This document shows positions 41,496 through 51,281 of a DNA stretch of 64,000 bases, piece by piece. A model generated the notes under the pieces. It worked only from the letters and a program-made list of their open reading frames with translations, searched no databases and was not told where the DNA came from. How positions within the stretch are numbered: the first letter of the stretch is position 1; the number at the start of each line of letters is the position of its first letter. The DNA is from an uncultured Lachnospiraceae bacterium (lineage in GTDB: Bacteria > Bacillota > Clostridia > Lachnospirales > Lachnospiraceae): NCBI GenBank assembly GCA_945919795.1, contig CAMEJJ010000001.1:1-64000 (forward strand), in the 5' to 3' direction. A program made the position numbers and the translations under genes.

Positions 41496-43205
41496 CTAAA
41501 TCTCCATATTGGCAACCAGCTTTTGTTTCTCTGCAGCAAATTCTTCCTGAGAAATAATACCGTTATCCAACAAAATCTTAAGCTTTTTAGCAGCCTGTTC
41601 AAACTCAGCAAAAGAGAGTTTTCCGCCACCGCCGGGCATCGTAATAGTAGGCTTGCTGGGCTGGGTTGACATTGCACCGGGTTGGGTTGATGTCGGCCCG
41701 GGTTGGGTTGATGTCGGCCCCGGCTGGGTTGATGTCGGTCCGGGTTGAGTTGATGTCGGTCCCGGCTGGGTTGATGTAAATCCCGGCTGAGTATATGTAA
41801 TTCCGGCCTTTTCCGCTTTTCTTCTTTCTTCTTCCTGAATCTGTCTGAATGCGAGAGCTTCTGCAGCTTTGCGCTGTTTTTCCGCTGCTTCTGCCTTTGC
41901 CTTTGCTTCTGCTTCTTTTCTCAAACGTTCTGCTTCCACACGACGAGCTTCTGCTTCTGCCTCTGCTTTTGCTTTTGCTTCTGCTTCTTTTCTTAAGCGC
42001 TCAGCTTCTGCTTCCTGACGAAGTCTCTCTTCTTCTGCCTTTCTGGCTTTATCAGCTTCAATCTGCTCCATTGCGTCAACAGCGTCAGCAATTGCTTTTT
42101 TGACAATCTCGCTTTTCACAACTTCTTCAACACGGTTGGCAGCTTCCATTTCTACCTTACGAATTTCTTCAGATGCCTTTACCTTTGCAACTTCCTCTGC
42201 TGCTTTTACCTTATCTGCAATAGCCGCATTGGATTCGCCTTCAGCCTTTGTCTTTAAAGCAAGAACTTTTGCTTTTCCTTCTGCTTCTGCTTTTGCCCTT
42301 GTTGCATCAATGGTTGATTTTGCTGTGTCATCAGCATTTTTCAAGGCCTCTGCACATTTCTCACGACTTTCAGCAATGGTATTTTCGCATTCCTTTTGAG
42401 AAGAAGCGAGTGTTTCTTCATAATTCTTTTTAGCCTCTGCCAAAATTTCTTCGTATTTTTTCTTGGCTGTAGTCTGCGTTTCTTCTAATTTCTTCTTTGC
42501 ATCAGCCTCAGCTGTCTCTAAAGCTTTCTTTGCATTTGCTTTACTTTCTTCACATTTCTTATTGGCAGCCTCTTCGGTTTTTGCCATAAGCTCCTGGAGG
42601 GCCTTTTCAGACTCATCCTGTGCCTTAATCAGCATATCGGCAAGCTGTGTCTTAGCTTCAGATTCTGCCTTTTCTTTTGCATCAGTTTTTGCCTTCTGTA
42701 CTATCTCATCACACTTTTTAACTGTTTCCGCAACCTTTGCGTTATTTTCATCTGCCACACGCTTTGCAACTTCCTCTGCCAGCTGCTTCGTCGAATCGGT
42801 AATAGCCTTACGAATGGTTTCTTCTTCCATCACCTTGCGTGCTGCATCTTTTTCACTCGAGCCTTTCTCAACAGCCTCGTGAGCCGCCTGTCTTGCAACT
42901 TCTTCTGCGACCTTTTGCGACAAATCAACAGCTCTCTTCTTTGCAGCTATTTCTGTTGACTGACGCTTTGCTTCTTCTGCAGATCCGGCTCTATTTCCAC
43001 CATCAGCAGCATTCTGAACCTGTTGCTGTGCCTGATGCTGTTCCTGTTTTGCTTTTGCAAGTGCTTCTCTTGCCTGCTTTGCCTGTCTTTGTGCAGCTTC
43101 ATCTCCTCCGGCTTCTGCTGCTGCTTTCATAGCTGCTGCCGCTGCTGCCTTTCTTGCTGCTTCCTCTGCAGCCTTTCTTGCTGCGTCCATTCCGTTATCC
43201 TGCAT
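41496..43205 (-). CDS. Ala/Lys/Glu-rich coiled-coil protein with TSTQPGP repeats and C-terminal SHOCT domain
   Basis: This 569-residue protein has no signal peptide. Residues ~1-460 are a highly charged helical region rich in A, E and K (KKLEETQTTAKKKYEEILAE), probably one long coiled coil. Residues ~470-520 have five to six copies of TSTQPGP. The last ~40 residues are a SHOCT domain (FEQAAKKLKILLDNGIISQE, then EFAAEKQKLV). SHOCT domains are often at the ends of membrane or secreted proteins and probably mediate oligomerisation. It is likely a filament-forming scaffold. The composition makes homology searches unreliable; function is unknown. Confidence 0.82.
   Translation of the reverse strand: MQDNGMDAARKAAEEAARKAAAAAAMKAAAEAGGDEAAQRQAKQAREALAKAKQEQHQAQQQVQNAADGGNRAGSAEEAKRQSTEIAAKKRAVDLSQKVAEEVARQAAHEAVEKGSSEKDAARKVMEEETIRKAITDSTKQLAEEVAKRVADENNAKVAETVKKCDEIVQKAKTDAKEKAESEAKTQLADMLIKAQDESEKALQELMAKTEEAANKKCEESKANAKKALETAEADAKKKLEETQTTAKKKYEEILAEAKKNYEETLASSQKECENTIAESREKCAEALKNADDTAKSTIDATRAKAEAEGKAKVLALKTKAEGESNAAIADKVKAAEEVAKVKASEEIRKVEMEAANRVEEVVKSEIVKKAIADAVDAMEQIEADKARKAEEERLRQEAEAERLRKEAEAKAKAEAEAEARRVEAERLRKEAEAKAKAEAAEKQRKAAEALAFRQIQEEERRKAEKAGITYTQPGFTSTQPGPTSTQPGPTSTQPGPTSTQPGPTSTQPGAMSTQPSKPTITMPGGGGKLSFAEFEQAAKKLKILLDNGIISQEEFAAEKQKLVANMEI
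41654..41796 (-). repeat. Tandem 21-bp repeats coding TSTQPGP
   Basis: About six in-frame 21-bp units (GGTTGGGTTGATGTCGGYCC type) code TSTQPGP or variants (first PGFTSTQ, last PGAMSTQPS). The unit is a multiple of three, so copy-number change would keep the frame. Confidence 0.88.
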
Positions 43206-43360
43206 TTTTCTTCGCCCCTATATCCAATATTTGTATCCCCCGGTATCTCTGATTTTTGCAACGAAAAATAATACCGAAATACTAAATAAAGTATACCATA
43301 AAGACTGAAAATGTTCTATAAAAAAAGTACAAATTTGCAAATAATTTTATCACTTTTCTG

Positions 43361-43444
43361 ATTAGTGTTCCCAATATATATCTTTACTCGCCGGCTTTTA
43401 CGAGGTTTTGTACCTATCTTAGCGGCATAGGCGAACAAAAAGGG
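43361..43444. repeat. Interspersed repeat, copy A (left arm only)
   Basis: It reads GTGTTCCCAATATATATCTT followed by CGCCGGCTTTTACGAGG and CTATCTTAGCGGCATAGGCG. It shares this order with the copies at 47853, 53716, 60280 and 63771. It lies just 3' of the ABC permease gene. Confidence 0.85.
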
Positions 43445-43468
43445 AAATAATTAAACTGCCAGATTCGA

Positions 43469-44851
43469 TTATTCATTTCGAATTGCTGCAAGGGGACTGA
43501 GTTTCATCGCTCTAAGCGAAGGGAAGAAACCTGCTAACATTCCCACAAAAACTGCAAAAACCAAAGACATAAGCGCCAGCCACAAAGGAATATAAGATAT
43601 TCCGCCGCTAATTCCCATATCACCGGCCATATTGGCGACCAGAAAATTGACAGTCACCGATAACCCATAACTAATTGCCAGACCGGTAACTCCGCCAATC
43701 AGACCAATAAAACCTGCTTCTATCAGAAACATTCCCTGAATATTACGCATATCGCATCCAAGCACTTTCATGATTCCAATTTCTTTCGTTCTCTCGTAAA
43801 TTGACATCATCATGGTATTGGCTATACCAATAGCTGCAACTAATAAAGAGACCGCACCAATGCCTCCGAGCACAAGCTGGATATAGCCCATGGTCTTTTG
43901 CTGTTGCGAAATCCACTCCGCATCACTGGAAGCACTATAGCCCATACTGCTGATTTCTTTCTGTAAGTCCGATACGTGATCCATGGTATCCGTCATAACC
44001 TTTAACTGACTGTAATACAGCTGCTTATATGGCTTACCGCTTTTTGTCGTGGGCTGTCCCGGAATGGCTTTATTTTTAAAATTCCGCTTTAAAACCGCTT
44101 TTAAATCATCAATATTGCAATACATATAGTAACTATAGGAACTATACTCATCCGGGCCACCTGCAATAACACCGCTGGTTTCAAATAAATGCTTTTTCGG
44201 CATTTGCGGTACCGTTCCGTCTTCGCCGGTTTCTCCTACCTGATACTGCCAGTAGGCATCCTGATCCAGAATAAAAGTAACCGGATCATTCATCAAATCC
44301 ACATCAGCTATTACACCATCGTACCAGTATCCGCTCTGCGTCTTTTCGTTATACATCTGGGAAAGGATCATATTGCCATACAAAATACTTGGCACGCCGC
44401 CATTTTCAGACGGGTAGGTTCCGGATGCAAGCTCCACATTCTGACTTTCCAGATATCCGTCAGGTACGCCATACAAAGTAATATAATTTCCTTCATATGC
44501 ACCACTCTTAATCATAACATCTATGGAAAGCATGGGAATCACATCAACAACGTTGGGTAACGCCTTCAATTCTTCAATGGCGTCATCATCCAGGTGCTTA
44601 TTTTCATCAACATCCTGAGAATCTTCTCCCATATAATAATAGCCACTTGACGCATCCCTAACCTCTACACTGGTCAGACTTCCGTAATTCGACATTTCTT
44701 CTGTTACCGACCGACTCAGTCCCAGTCCCAAAGAAACCATGACTACAATCGAAGCCACACCAATTGTAACGCCCAGTATCGTAAGAATGGTCCTTAGTTT
44801 TCTTTTAAACAAATTGCTTGTACTAAGCCGTAATAAATCTCGAAACTTCAT
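43469..44851 (-). CDS. MacB-like ABC transporter permease
   Basis: This 460-residue protein has an N-terminal helix (TILTILGVTIGVASIVVMVS), a large extracytoplasmic MacB_PCD domain (~50-290) and an FtsX-type C-terminal domain with three helices (YIQLVLGGIGAVSLLVAAIG, GFIGLIGGVTGLAISYGLSV, IPLWLALMSLVFAVFVGMLA). The Ala-Asn-Thr-Met motif of the FtsX fold is present (GIANTMMMSIYERTKEIGIM). It pairs with the ATPase gene upstream and a membrane-anchored CARDB-like protein between them. This type exports peptides or works on the cell envelope; the substrate is unknown. Confidence 0.9.
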   Translation of the reverse strand: MKFRDLLRLSTSNLFKRKLRTILTILGVTIGVASIVVMVSLGLGLSRSVTEEMSNYGSLTSVEVRDASSGYYYMGEDSQDVDENKHLDDDAIEELKALPNVVDVIPMLSIDVMIKSGAYEGNYITLYGVPDGYLESQNVELASGTYPSENGGVPSILYGNMILSQMYNEKTQSGYWYDGVIADVDLMNDPVTFILDQDAYWQYQVGETGEDGTVPQMPKKHLFETSGVIAGGPDEYSSYSYYMYCNIDDLKAVLKRNFKNKAIPGQPTTKSGKPYKQLYYSQLKVMTDTMDHVSDLQKEISSMGYSASSDAEWISQQQKTMGYIQLVLGGIGAVSLLVAAIGIANTMMMSIYERTKEIGIMKVLGCDMRNIQGMFLIEAGFIGLIGGVTGLAISYGLSVTVNFLVANMAGDMGISGGISYIPLWLALMSLVFAVFVGMLAGFFPSLRAMKLSPLAAIRNE

Positions 44852-44874
44852 ACTGCTTCTCCTATAACCGGCTC

Positions 44875-46497
44875 TTATTCTTCCGACTCTGAATCCGTTT
44901 TTGTCTCAACCTCTTGCATTTTGGAAGCCTCTTTTTGTTCCTGAGGCAAAGTGCTCTCATCTGTAATATCTGCAGCATTATCTGTTATATCCTGCAATAC
45001 AACGTCATCATCCAGAAGTTCCTCTTCTAATTCCTGCTGCTCCTTTTTTCTTTTTCGTCTCTTCAACAAGATAACAGTTGTTACTATCGCAGCAATGATA
45101 AGGATTATAACGATACCGACAATCAGTCCCGTATGTGACTTTCCGCCTTCTTCTTCCATATAATATGAATCATCATACATCATTTCCTCATCAAAGCTTT
45201 CTTCGTATACATATAATGTAAACATTTCTTCATGCGTAAAAGCATTTCCGGATTCATCTTCATATATAATAACTGCTTTTACCATACCATCATCCGCAGT
45301 TGCTGCAACACCCTCTACCATGGCGTCCACATTACCTGTTCCGCCCGGATCAATTTTTCCGATAAAGCAGCTGCCACCGGAAATCGAATCTCCTTCAAAT
45401 TTTACCTGAACGTTATAAAGCGTCGTTTTCCCTGTATTATAAATACTGAACATCACATTGCTCTGTCCGCCCACCGGAATATCGGTCGGCATGATTTCCA
45501 TAGAACTGATATCAAAACGCGCATCCTGATTTACCGGAATCGACACATCCGCTTTTGCTGTAAATGCAGCATAATCCGAATCTTCATAGGCCATATTCAC
45601 GGCAATAGCATACGGCTTTTGAGACAAATCCGCTTTTGCCGTCATTTCAATCGAAACATCTGCTGTCGCATCTGCACCAATCCGCTCGACATACAAAGTA
45701 TTGGAACCGCTGGTAGGCAAAAACGCTTCATAAGTGGACGCGGTATCTGTTCCGGCTGAAGGTGCCGATAAATCCACCTGCATATTAGAAACAGATGTTC
45801 TTTTTGACGTGTTCTTTAAATGCAGGGTCAGGGTAAAGGTATCTCCCGCATAAACTTTACTCGGCACGGTATCAAATCCTGTGATTATTACACGAGGCGT
45901 AGATAAAGCAGAACCACCGTTGGAAAGCTGCCCACTGCCCGGGGCACCAATGGCCTTAACCCATGTTGTGATGGTCACGTTTTCATAAGATGTTCCACTA
46001 TAATAAATGACATTAAAAGGAATTTTATAATAGCCGTTTAACACATCCTCTCTCGTCTGGAATGTCCAGGTTAACTCCCTGCGGCGATCCATATCATTTT
46101 GTCCGTTTCCTTTACCGGGTAAATCCGGAATGGTCTGCGTATAACCGCTTGTCTGAATTTCAAAAGGCCACTCTTTTGTATCGGAAGCAATAACCGGTGT
46201 CACAATTACATTGGTCAGATTGGTAACCGACATATTGACAACCGGAAGCACAACATTAACCGTTCTGCCATGAACTGCAGTAGGGGTTACCCAGTCGCCA
46301 CCGACCATGATAAAATCACTGGTGCTGATAGGAGTTGTATCAATATCATCTTCCATGTCATTATCACTCAGCGTAGTTGCAAACACGTCCGTCTGCCCGC
46401 CCTGTATTATGAAGGCTCCGCATATCACAAAAAGTGCAATAGCCAGCATAGTAACGCTTTTTCTGATTTTATTAAGGTTTCTTTTAACTTTTTTCAT
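44875..46497 (-). CDS. Membrane-anchored protein with CARDB/NEW3-like domains
   Basis: The product is about 540 residues from the ATG at 46497 (GAGG upstream); an ATG at 46536 has no clear ribosome site. After a signal peptide (MLAIALFVICGAFIIQ) come three or more Ig-like domains of the CARDB/NEW3 type (VNVVLPVVNMSVTNLTNVIV, TFTLTLHLKNTSKRTSVSNM, VPVNQDARF-like junctions). A C-terminal helix (TGLIVGIVIILIIAAIVTTV) and a basic, then acidic tail follow. It resembles S-layer-associated accessory proteins coded with MacB-type ABC transporters. It probably acts as the extracytoplasmic adaptor of this transporter. It lies between the ATPase and permease genes. Confidence 0.78.
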   Translation of the reverse strand: MKKVKRNLNKIRKSVTMLAIALFVICGAFIIQGGQTDVFATTLSDNDMEDDIDTTPISTSDFIMVGGDWVTPTAVHGRTVNVVLPVVNMSVTNLTNVIVTPVIASDTKEWPFEIQTSGYTQTIPDLPGKGNGQNDMDRRRELTWTFQTREDVLNGYYKIPFNVIYYSGTSYENVTITTWVKAIGAPGSGQLSNGGSALSTPRVIITGFDTVPSKVYAGDTFTLTLHLKNTSKRTSVSNMQVDLSAPSAGTDTASTYEAFLPTSGSNTLYVERIGADATADVSIEMTAKADLSQKPYAIAVNMAYEDSDYAAFTAKADVSIPVNQDARFDISSMEIMPTDIPVGGQSNVMFSIYNTGKTTLYNVQVKFEGDSISGGSCFIGKIDPGGTGNVDAMVEGVAATADDGMVKAVIIYEDESGNAFTHEEMFTLYVYEESFDEEMMYDDSYYMEEEGGKSHTGLIVGIVIILIIAAIVTTVILLKRRKRKKEQQELEEELLDDDVVLQDITDNAADITDESTLPQEQKEASKMQEVETKTDSESEE

Positions 46498-46591
46498 GTT
46501 TCTTTTATCCTCTACTTTATAATCCGATAATTTCATATATGTATCTTTGCTTTTACAATACTTTTTTCAAGACATTTTCCTATATAAATCT

Positions 46592-47311
46592 CTATGTACC
46601 GGTTTGCCTCATCAGTCTTTTATCTTCAATTTTTAAAATCTTACCATCTTTAATATGAAAAATCCGGTCTGCATATTCTGCCAGATGATTATCATGCGTA
46701 ACCATAATCAATGTCTGGTTATTTTCCACAACAACCTTTCGCATCAGCCCCATAATTTCCTCCGATGTCTTCGAATCCAGATTTCCGGTCGGCTCATCCG
46801 CGAAGATAATTTCCGGATTTACGACCAATGCGCGGGCAACACCAATTCGTTGTTGCTGTCCTCCTGACATCTGTGTCGGCTTATGTCGGCTATACTTTTG
46901 AAGCCCCACCATTTTTATCGCCTGCTTCGCAAGCTTTGTCCTCTTTTCCTTATCCATTCCCTGAAAGGTCAGAGGTAAGGCGATATTTTCCACGGCCGTC
47001 ATGGTAGGCAGAAGGTTAAACGACTGGAAAATAAAACCGATATGATTACGTCTGAATGCAACCAAAGCATTTTCGCTCTTTGTTTCCATATGTTCACCGG
47101 CAATCACAATCTCACCCTTCGTCGGCTTTTCCAGTCCTGCCAGCATATTTAATAATGTAGACTTACCGGATCCGGATGCACCCACAATCGCACAGAACTC
47201 TCCACGGTAAATATCAAAACTCACACCGTTTAACGCCCTGACTTTTGTGTCACCCACTTTATATACCTTATATAAATCTTTTACCCTGATTACAGGCTTT
47301 TTCTCCTCCAT
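46592..47311 (-). CDS. ABC transporter ATP-binding protein (LolD/MacB type)
   Basis: The product is 239 residues from the ATG at 47311; a TTG at 47362 could add 17 residues. Walker A VGASGSGKSTLLNML, Q-loop FQSFNLLP, signature MSGGQQQRIGVARAL, Walker B EIIFADEPTGNL and H-loop VTHD are all intact. It drives the permease coded downstream in the same direction. Confidence 0.93.
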   Translation of the reverse strand: MEEKKPVIRVKDLYKVYKVGDTKVRALNGVSFDIYRGEFCAIVGASGSGKSTLLNMLAGLEKPTKGEIVIAGEHMETKSENALVAFRRNHIGFIFQSFNLLPTMTAVENIALPLTFQGMDKEKRTKLAKQAIKMVGLQKYSRHKPTQMSGGQQQRIGVARALVVNPEIIFADEPTGNLDSKTSEEIMGLMRKVVVENNQTLIMVTHDNHLAEYADRIFHIKDGKILKIEDKRLMRQTGT

Positions 47312-47511
47312 AGATTTTCTTTTCCCTCTGTTTTTCTTTCCTCTTTTCAATTGTGTTTCCAAAAAATCCTGCTATTTGGCATCAGCGACAAAACATTAGA
47401 ATTTTTCTGAAACACAGTTATAAAAAGAAAATAATTTCACATCATAATATATGATGGCACATTCACAGCTAAGATGTGTCAACGCAATGTAAACACTTTC
47501 TTAATATTTGT

Positions 47512-47646
47512 TTAAAAATATTTTTCCATTTTCCAAAATGCCGCCACTTTCAATATTTTGGAAGCTTCCACCCCGTCATTTTCAAAGGGAGCTCCACAAA
47601 ATCCCAAAGGATATATTTGATAAAATACACTTTCGCATGCCCACAT
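47512..47646 (-). pseudogene. Truncated alpha-amylase-family (GH13) N-terminus
   Basis: An ATG at 47646 with AGGAGG seven bases upstream opens a 44-codon frame: MWACESVFYQIYPLGFCGAP then FENDGV...ILKVAAFWKMEKYF. The stretch FYQIYPLGFCGAPxENDG is typical of GH13 amylase-like N-termini. The frame stops before the catalytic domain, and no continuation is visible downstream. It is a remnant of a degrading amylase-like gene. It still has a good ribosome site, so a short peptide might be made. Confidence 0.68.
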
Positions 47647-47852
47647 AACACATCCTCCTGCTGTCATCACAACATTTTGTGTTAATTGTACCACATACAT
47701 ACAAGATAGGAAATATGATATAGGACAAATCTCGAAAAATCTGTAGGGGGCAAATCTCGAAAAAATCAACACTGCAATCTTTATAAGTTTATTCGCACTT
47801 AGATACTCATTTCTGACAACCATCATGACTTTTTAAATTATTTTTCCCTTTT

Positions 47853-47925
47853 CGTATTTGTGTTACCATTATATTTCTTTGTCCGCCGGCTTTTACGAGG
47901 TTTCGTGTCTTTCTTAGCGGCATGC
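47853..47925. repeat. Interspersed repeat, copy B (left arm, degenerate)
   Basis: GTATTTGTGTTACCATTATA, CCGCCGGCTTTTACGAGG and TTCTTAGCGGCATGC match the order of copies A and C with more changes. It sits just 5' of the amylase remnant. Confidence 0.8.
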
Positions 47926-47930
47926 TTAAG

Positions 47931-48410
47931 CATTTAAAAACACCAGTTACAAAAAATCGCAAAAACACATGTGTTTTTAATCGCTCATCAAGTTTACATA
48001 AATTCACTTCATCGTGTTATTTATTTTGAACTAAGAGAATAAAATCTTGCAAATCAATCTGAGAGAAAACTTGCAAAAACATTACATAACATTATTTATT
48101 ATTCTATAAATCCACATTTTACACATACTTATACACATTTCAATTTCCGACTTTTTCAGACATATTTTCGCATTTATCTTGCAAGTTTTTTGTCATATTC
48201 ATTCATTTTTCGCCTTATTAATTCCTTTTTTATTTTTTATCGTCATTTCCCCCGTGTTCTATTTTATGTAAACTGTATCACGTGTTATATATCGTTTTTT
48301 GTATTATTTGTGGATAATTTTGTTTATCATAACATCCCATTTTTTTGTAAGGATGACCGATTTGCATCTTTATTGGTAAATGCCGACAACACAAATCCGA
48401 AAAGAAAGCA
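47931..48410. other. AT-rich intergenic region without a recognisable gene
   Basis: About 480 bp rich in A and T with no convincing reading frame or RNA fold. Near 48388-48403 a 16-base stretch ACACAAATCCGAAAAG equals part of the right arm of repeat copy C, so it may contain repeat debris. Confidence 0.5.
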
Positions 48411-48412
48411 TA

Positions 48413-48442
48413 AAAATAACGACCGTATGGCCGTTATTTTAT
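48413..48442 (-). terminator. Terminator-like hairpin after the helicase gene
   Basis: AATAACGACC (48415-48424) pairs with GGCCGTTATT (48429-48438) around GTAT with one mismatch. On the minus strand TTTTATG follows. It is 24 bp after the helicase stop. Confidence 0.7.
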
Positions 48443-48465
48443 CTGCACAATATATATAACCCAAA

Positions 48466-50946
48466 CTATAGTTCTTCCCAAAAGGACTTTGCATAGAGAT
48501 ACATCTCGGAAATTCCAACCGATTTCACATGTTTCCATTCCGCCGGAAACATTTTTTTATAACCTGCCTGTAAAAAACGTTCATCCAAAAGAGCAATAAT
48601 CCCGGCGTCGTCTTTGGTTCGGATGACACGACCGGCAGCCTGTAGCACCTTATTCATACCGGGATATTTGTAAGCATAATCAAAACCATCCTGTCCCATG
48701 CTGTCAAAATGTTGCTTTAAAATCTCCCGTTCCGGTCCCACCTGCGGTAATCCGGTCCCAACGATAATCGCCCCAATCAACGAATCATGTTTCAAATCAA
48801 TTCCCTCTGAAAAAATACCTCCCTGGACGCAAAATCCTAAAAGTACTTTTGACGTGTCTTCCAAAAACGGTTCACAATCGGTTTTATTACCGGAAAAATT
48901 TATCTCTGTATGCTCATATGAGAGAGTTTTTTCTTCTTCAAAAGCGATTTCCATATCGATTTTCCCCTCAAAGTCAGGCGGCTCGCTATAAGAAAAAAAT
49001 TTCAGAAAATCCTCTCTCTGTGCTTCACTCATCCGGGACTTCTGCCGTAAGATTCTCACATGCTCTTCTTGTCCGTACAAATTCATAAAAGCATCATAGA
49101 CATGCTCCAAAAAAGCATGGGACGGAAAAAACACCATATAATTACCATCTTTTGCATCAATTACCGCATGAATATATCTTGCAATATTTTCATATTCTGT
49201 TTCATTTCGTCTGGTGTATTTGCTGGTCACTTCCCGGCCAATCAGTTGTATCTGTCGATCCGGCGAAAACGTACTCTTTGCATACACCTCATAATCGCCG
49301 TCTTCACCACCTAACAGGCTTTTGTAATATTGAATTGGCAAAAAGGTAGCCGAAAATAACACAGAAGCTACACCTTTATCCATACATTTTTTCAACTCTT
49401 CAGACGGATCTACGCAAAACTCTTTAATAAAGAAACGATCTTCTTCATCATAACCGGTATAGGTCACATAGTGTTCCGCATTCATTCGATCATAAGTATC
49501 TAAAAAACGGCCGATTTCAAAATAGAAATCTAATAAAATCTGCCTGATCGGACTTTCATCGTGATCTTCTAAATATTGATGAATGGCACCATGCAGTTTA
49601 TTACACGCATTGATAAACTTTGCACATCTGGACAGAACCTTGTAATGCTCACACTCTTTTTTCAAAGCCAGCATTTCCTTATTACACTTTTCGGATAATC
49701 TGGCAATATGCGGCGATATTTCTTTGACATCTGCGCAAAAACGCAGAAAATCCTCTTTTACTAAAACTGCAGAATACATATTTCTGCCCCGTTCCACGAG
49801 ATTATGTGCTTCATCAATCAAAAACAGATACAAACCGCCCAGTCCTTCTGCAAAAAAGCGCCTTAAATAGGCATACGGATCAAATAAATAGTTATAATCA
49901 CAAATAATTCCATCCGAAAATAAACTCATATCAAGACACATCTCAAAGGGACAGACTTCATGCAGCAACGCATATTCCAAGATTGTCTCTCTATCAAATT
50001 CATCTTCTTTTGTCAGCAAATCATAAACAGCATCATTGATTCGGTCATAATGTCCCTTTGCATAAGGGCAGGCTAATGGATTGCATACACATTCCTCAAG
50101 CGGACACATTTTTTCTTTAGCCGTAATGGTGACTGTTTTAAAACAAAAGCCCTGTTCTCGCAACAGCGCAAACGTTTCTCTGGCTACACTTCCTGTAATG
50201 GTTTTTGCCGTCAGATAAAATATTTTTTCCGCTTTCCCTTCTCCCACCGCTTTCACAGAAGGATAAATCGTAGAAATCGTCTTACCAACTCCCGTCGGTG
50301 CTTCTATAAACAGTTTTTTGTGCTCATGGATGGTCTGATACACATAACCGACCAGTTGCTTTTGTCCTGTGCGATATTCAAACGGGAATGACAGCTCACG
50401 GATGCTTTCCCGGCGTTTTAATTTCCATTCATATTCAAAATCAGACCATTTCCGATACAAATCAATCATATGAAGAAACCACTTTTCCAGCTGGGCAAAC
50501 GAATAATTTTCATGAAAATACTTGATTTCCTCAGTCTCAATATTGCAGTAGGTCATGCGGACACCAATCTGCGACAACTCATTTTGCAACGCATAAATAT
50601 AGGCATAGCATTGTGCCTGGGCAAGATGAACCGGCTCAGGCTCTTTAATCCTTTTCAATTCCCTGTATGTGGTTTTGATTTCATCTACCACAACCAGTTC
50701 CCCGTTTTGGCGATCTATTATTCCATCTGCACGCCCCTCAATTAAAATGGCATAATCTGCAAGCTGCACAGTATGGGAAAGTGACACTTCTGCATGGTAC
50801 TCTCCGCCCATCCTGCGCTGAATCATGCGATGAATACGTGCGCCTTCAGCCATCGCATCTTCACTTCCGACACTTCTTCGATTGTCAATATCACCGCTGC
50901 GCATCAAAAATTCAACAAACGCACGGACTGAAATCTGTATTTCCAA
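48466..50946 (-). CDS. DinG-type iron-sulfur helicase fused to a PD-(D/E)XK nuclease domain
   Basis: The product is about 826 residues from a TTG at 50946, with AAAGGA nine bases upstream; no good ATG precedes. Residues ~1-170 are a Cas4-like nuclease domain (EGRADGIIDRQ, VVVDEIKTTYREL, AQAQCYAYIYAL) with Asp, Glu-x-Lys and Gln. The helicase then has APTGVGKTISTIYPS, a four-Cys iron-sulfur loop (CPLEECVCNPLAC), LIDEAHNLVERGR and QAAGRVIRTKDDAGI. This domain order is seen in Firmicutes helicases of the XPD/DinG type. It probably unwinds and trims damaged DNA or RNA-DNA hybrids. Confidence 0.88.
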   Translation of the reverse strand: MEIQISVRAFVEFLMRSGDIDNRRSVGSEDAMAEGARIHRMIQRRMGGEYHAEVSLSHTVQLADYAILIEGRADGIIDRQNGELVVVDEIKTTYRELKRIKEPEPVHLAQAQCYAYIYALQNELSQIGVRMTYCNIETEEIKYFHENYSFAQLEKWFLHMIDLYRKWSDFEYEWKLKRRESIRELSFPFEYRTGQKQLVGYVYQTIHEHKKLFIEAPTGVGKTISTIYPSVKAVGEGKAEKIFYLTAKTITGSVARETFALLREQGFCFKTVTITAKEKMCPLEECVCNPLACPYAKGHYDRINDAVYDLLTKEDEFDRETILEYALLHEVCPFEMCLDMSLFSDGIICDYNYLFDPYAYLRRFFAEGLGGLYLFLIDEAHNLVERGRNMYSAVLVKEDFLRFCADVKEISPHIARLSEKCNKEMLALKKECEHYKVLSRCAKFINACNKLHGAIHQYLEDHDESPIRQILLDFYFEIGRFLDTYDRMNAEHYVTYTGYDEEDRFFIKEFCVDPSEELKKCMDKGVASVLFSATFLPIQYYKSLLGGEDGDYEVYAKSTFSPDRQIQLIGREVTSKYTRRNETEYENIARYIHAVIDAKDGNYMVFFPSHAFLEHVYDAFMNLYGQEEHVRILRQKSRMSEAQREDFLKFFSYSEPPDFEGKIDMEIAFEEEKTLSYEHTEINFSGNKTDCEPFLEDTSKVLLGFCVQGGIFSEGIDLKHDSLIGAIIVGTGLPQVGPEREILKQHFDSMGQDGFDYAYKYPGMNKVLQAAGRVIRTKDDAGIIALLDERFLQAGYKKMFPAEWKHVKSVGISEMYLYAKSFWEEL

Positions 50947-51281
50947 AACGATTGGTCCTTTCAAATTTAATTGTTAAATATCACAAATCAGAACAATTGT
51001 TTGCCTATATATGAAGTGTACCACTTACCTGCCTTTCGCACAACCAACAATCCATTGTTAGCAATAAAACACACTACGAAAGTTTTATCATCTGTTTCAT
51101 GTACGTCAAATGAAATTATGCATGTGCAATCACCTTAACCTCGTGTTACCATAACGCAAAGAAAATGGCGGGAATCTGTTATTCCCGCCATTTCCGCTAA
51201 AATATTCAATTACTTTTACATTCTTTCTGATTTAATGCATCTTTCATCCAAAATCACAACTGCCAACCGACATATCACTCT
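50947..51281. other. Intergenic region between the helicase and HPr-like genes
   Basis: About 335 bp, AT-rich, holding one strong hairpin (51162-51193) and otherwise nothing I can assign. Confidence 0.5.
51162..51193 (-). terminator. Rho-independent terminator of the HPr-like gene
   Basis: AAATGGCGGGAAT pairs with ATTCCCGCCATTT around CTGTT. On the minus strand TTTTCTTTG follows. It lies about 90 bp past the HPr-like stop. Confidence 0.88.

Noticed and set aside
41654-41796. CRISPR-like array in the SHOCT gene
   Set aside because: They are in-frame 21-bp coding repeats without spacers.
41849-43271. Long plus-strand frames opposite the coiled-coil gene
   Set aside because: They are Leu/Ser/Phe-rich mirror images of Ala/Lys/Glu codons, with no domains.
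47647-47826. N-terminal extension of the amylase-remnant reading frame
   Set aside because: The ribosome site lies before the ATG at 47646, and the upstream residues are hydrophobic and unlike GH13.
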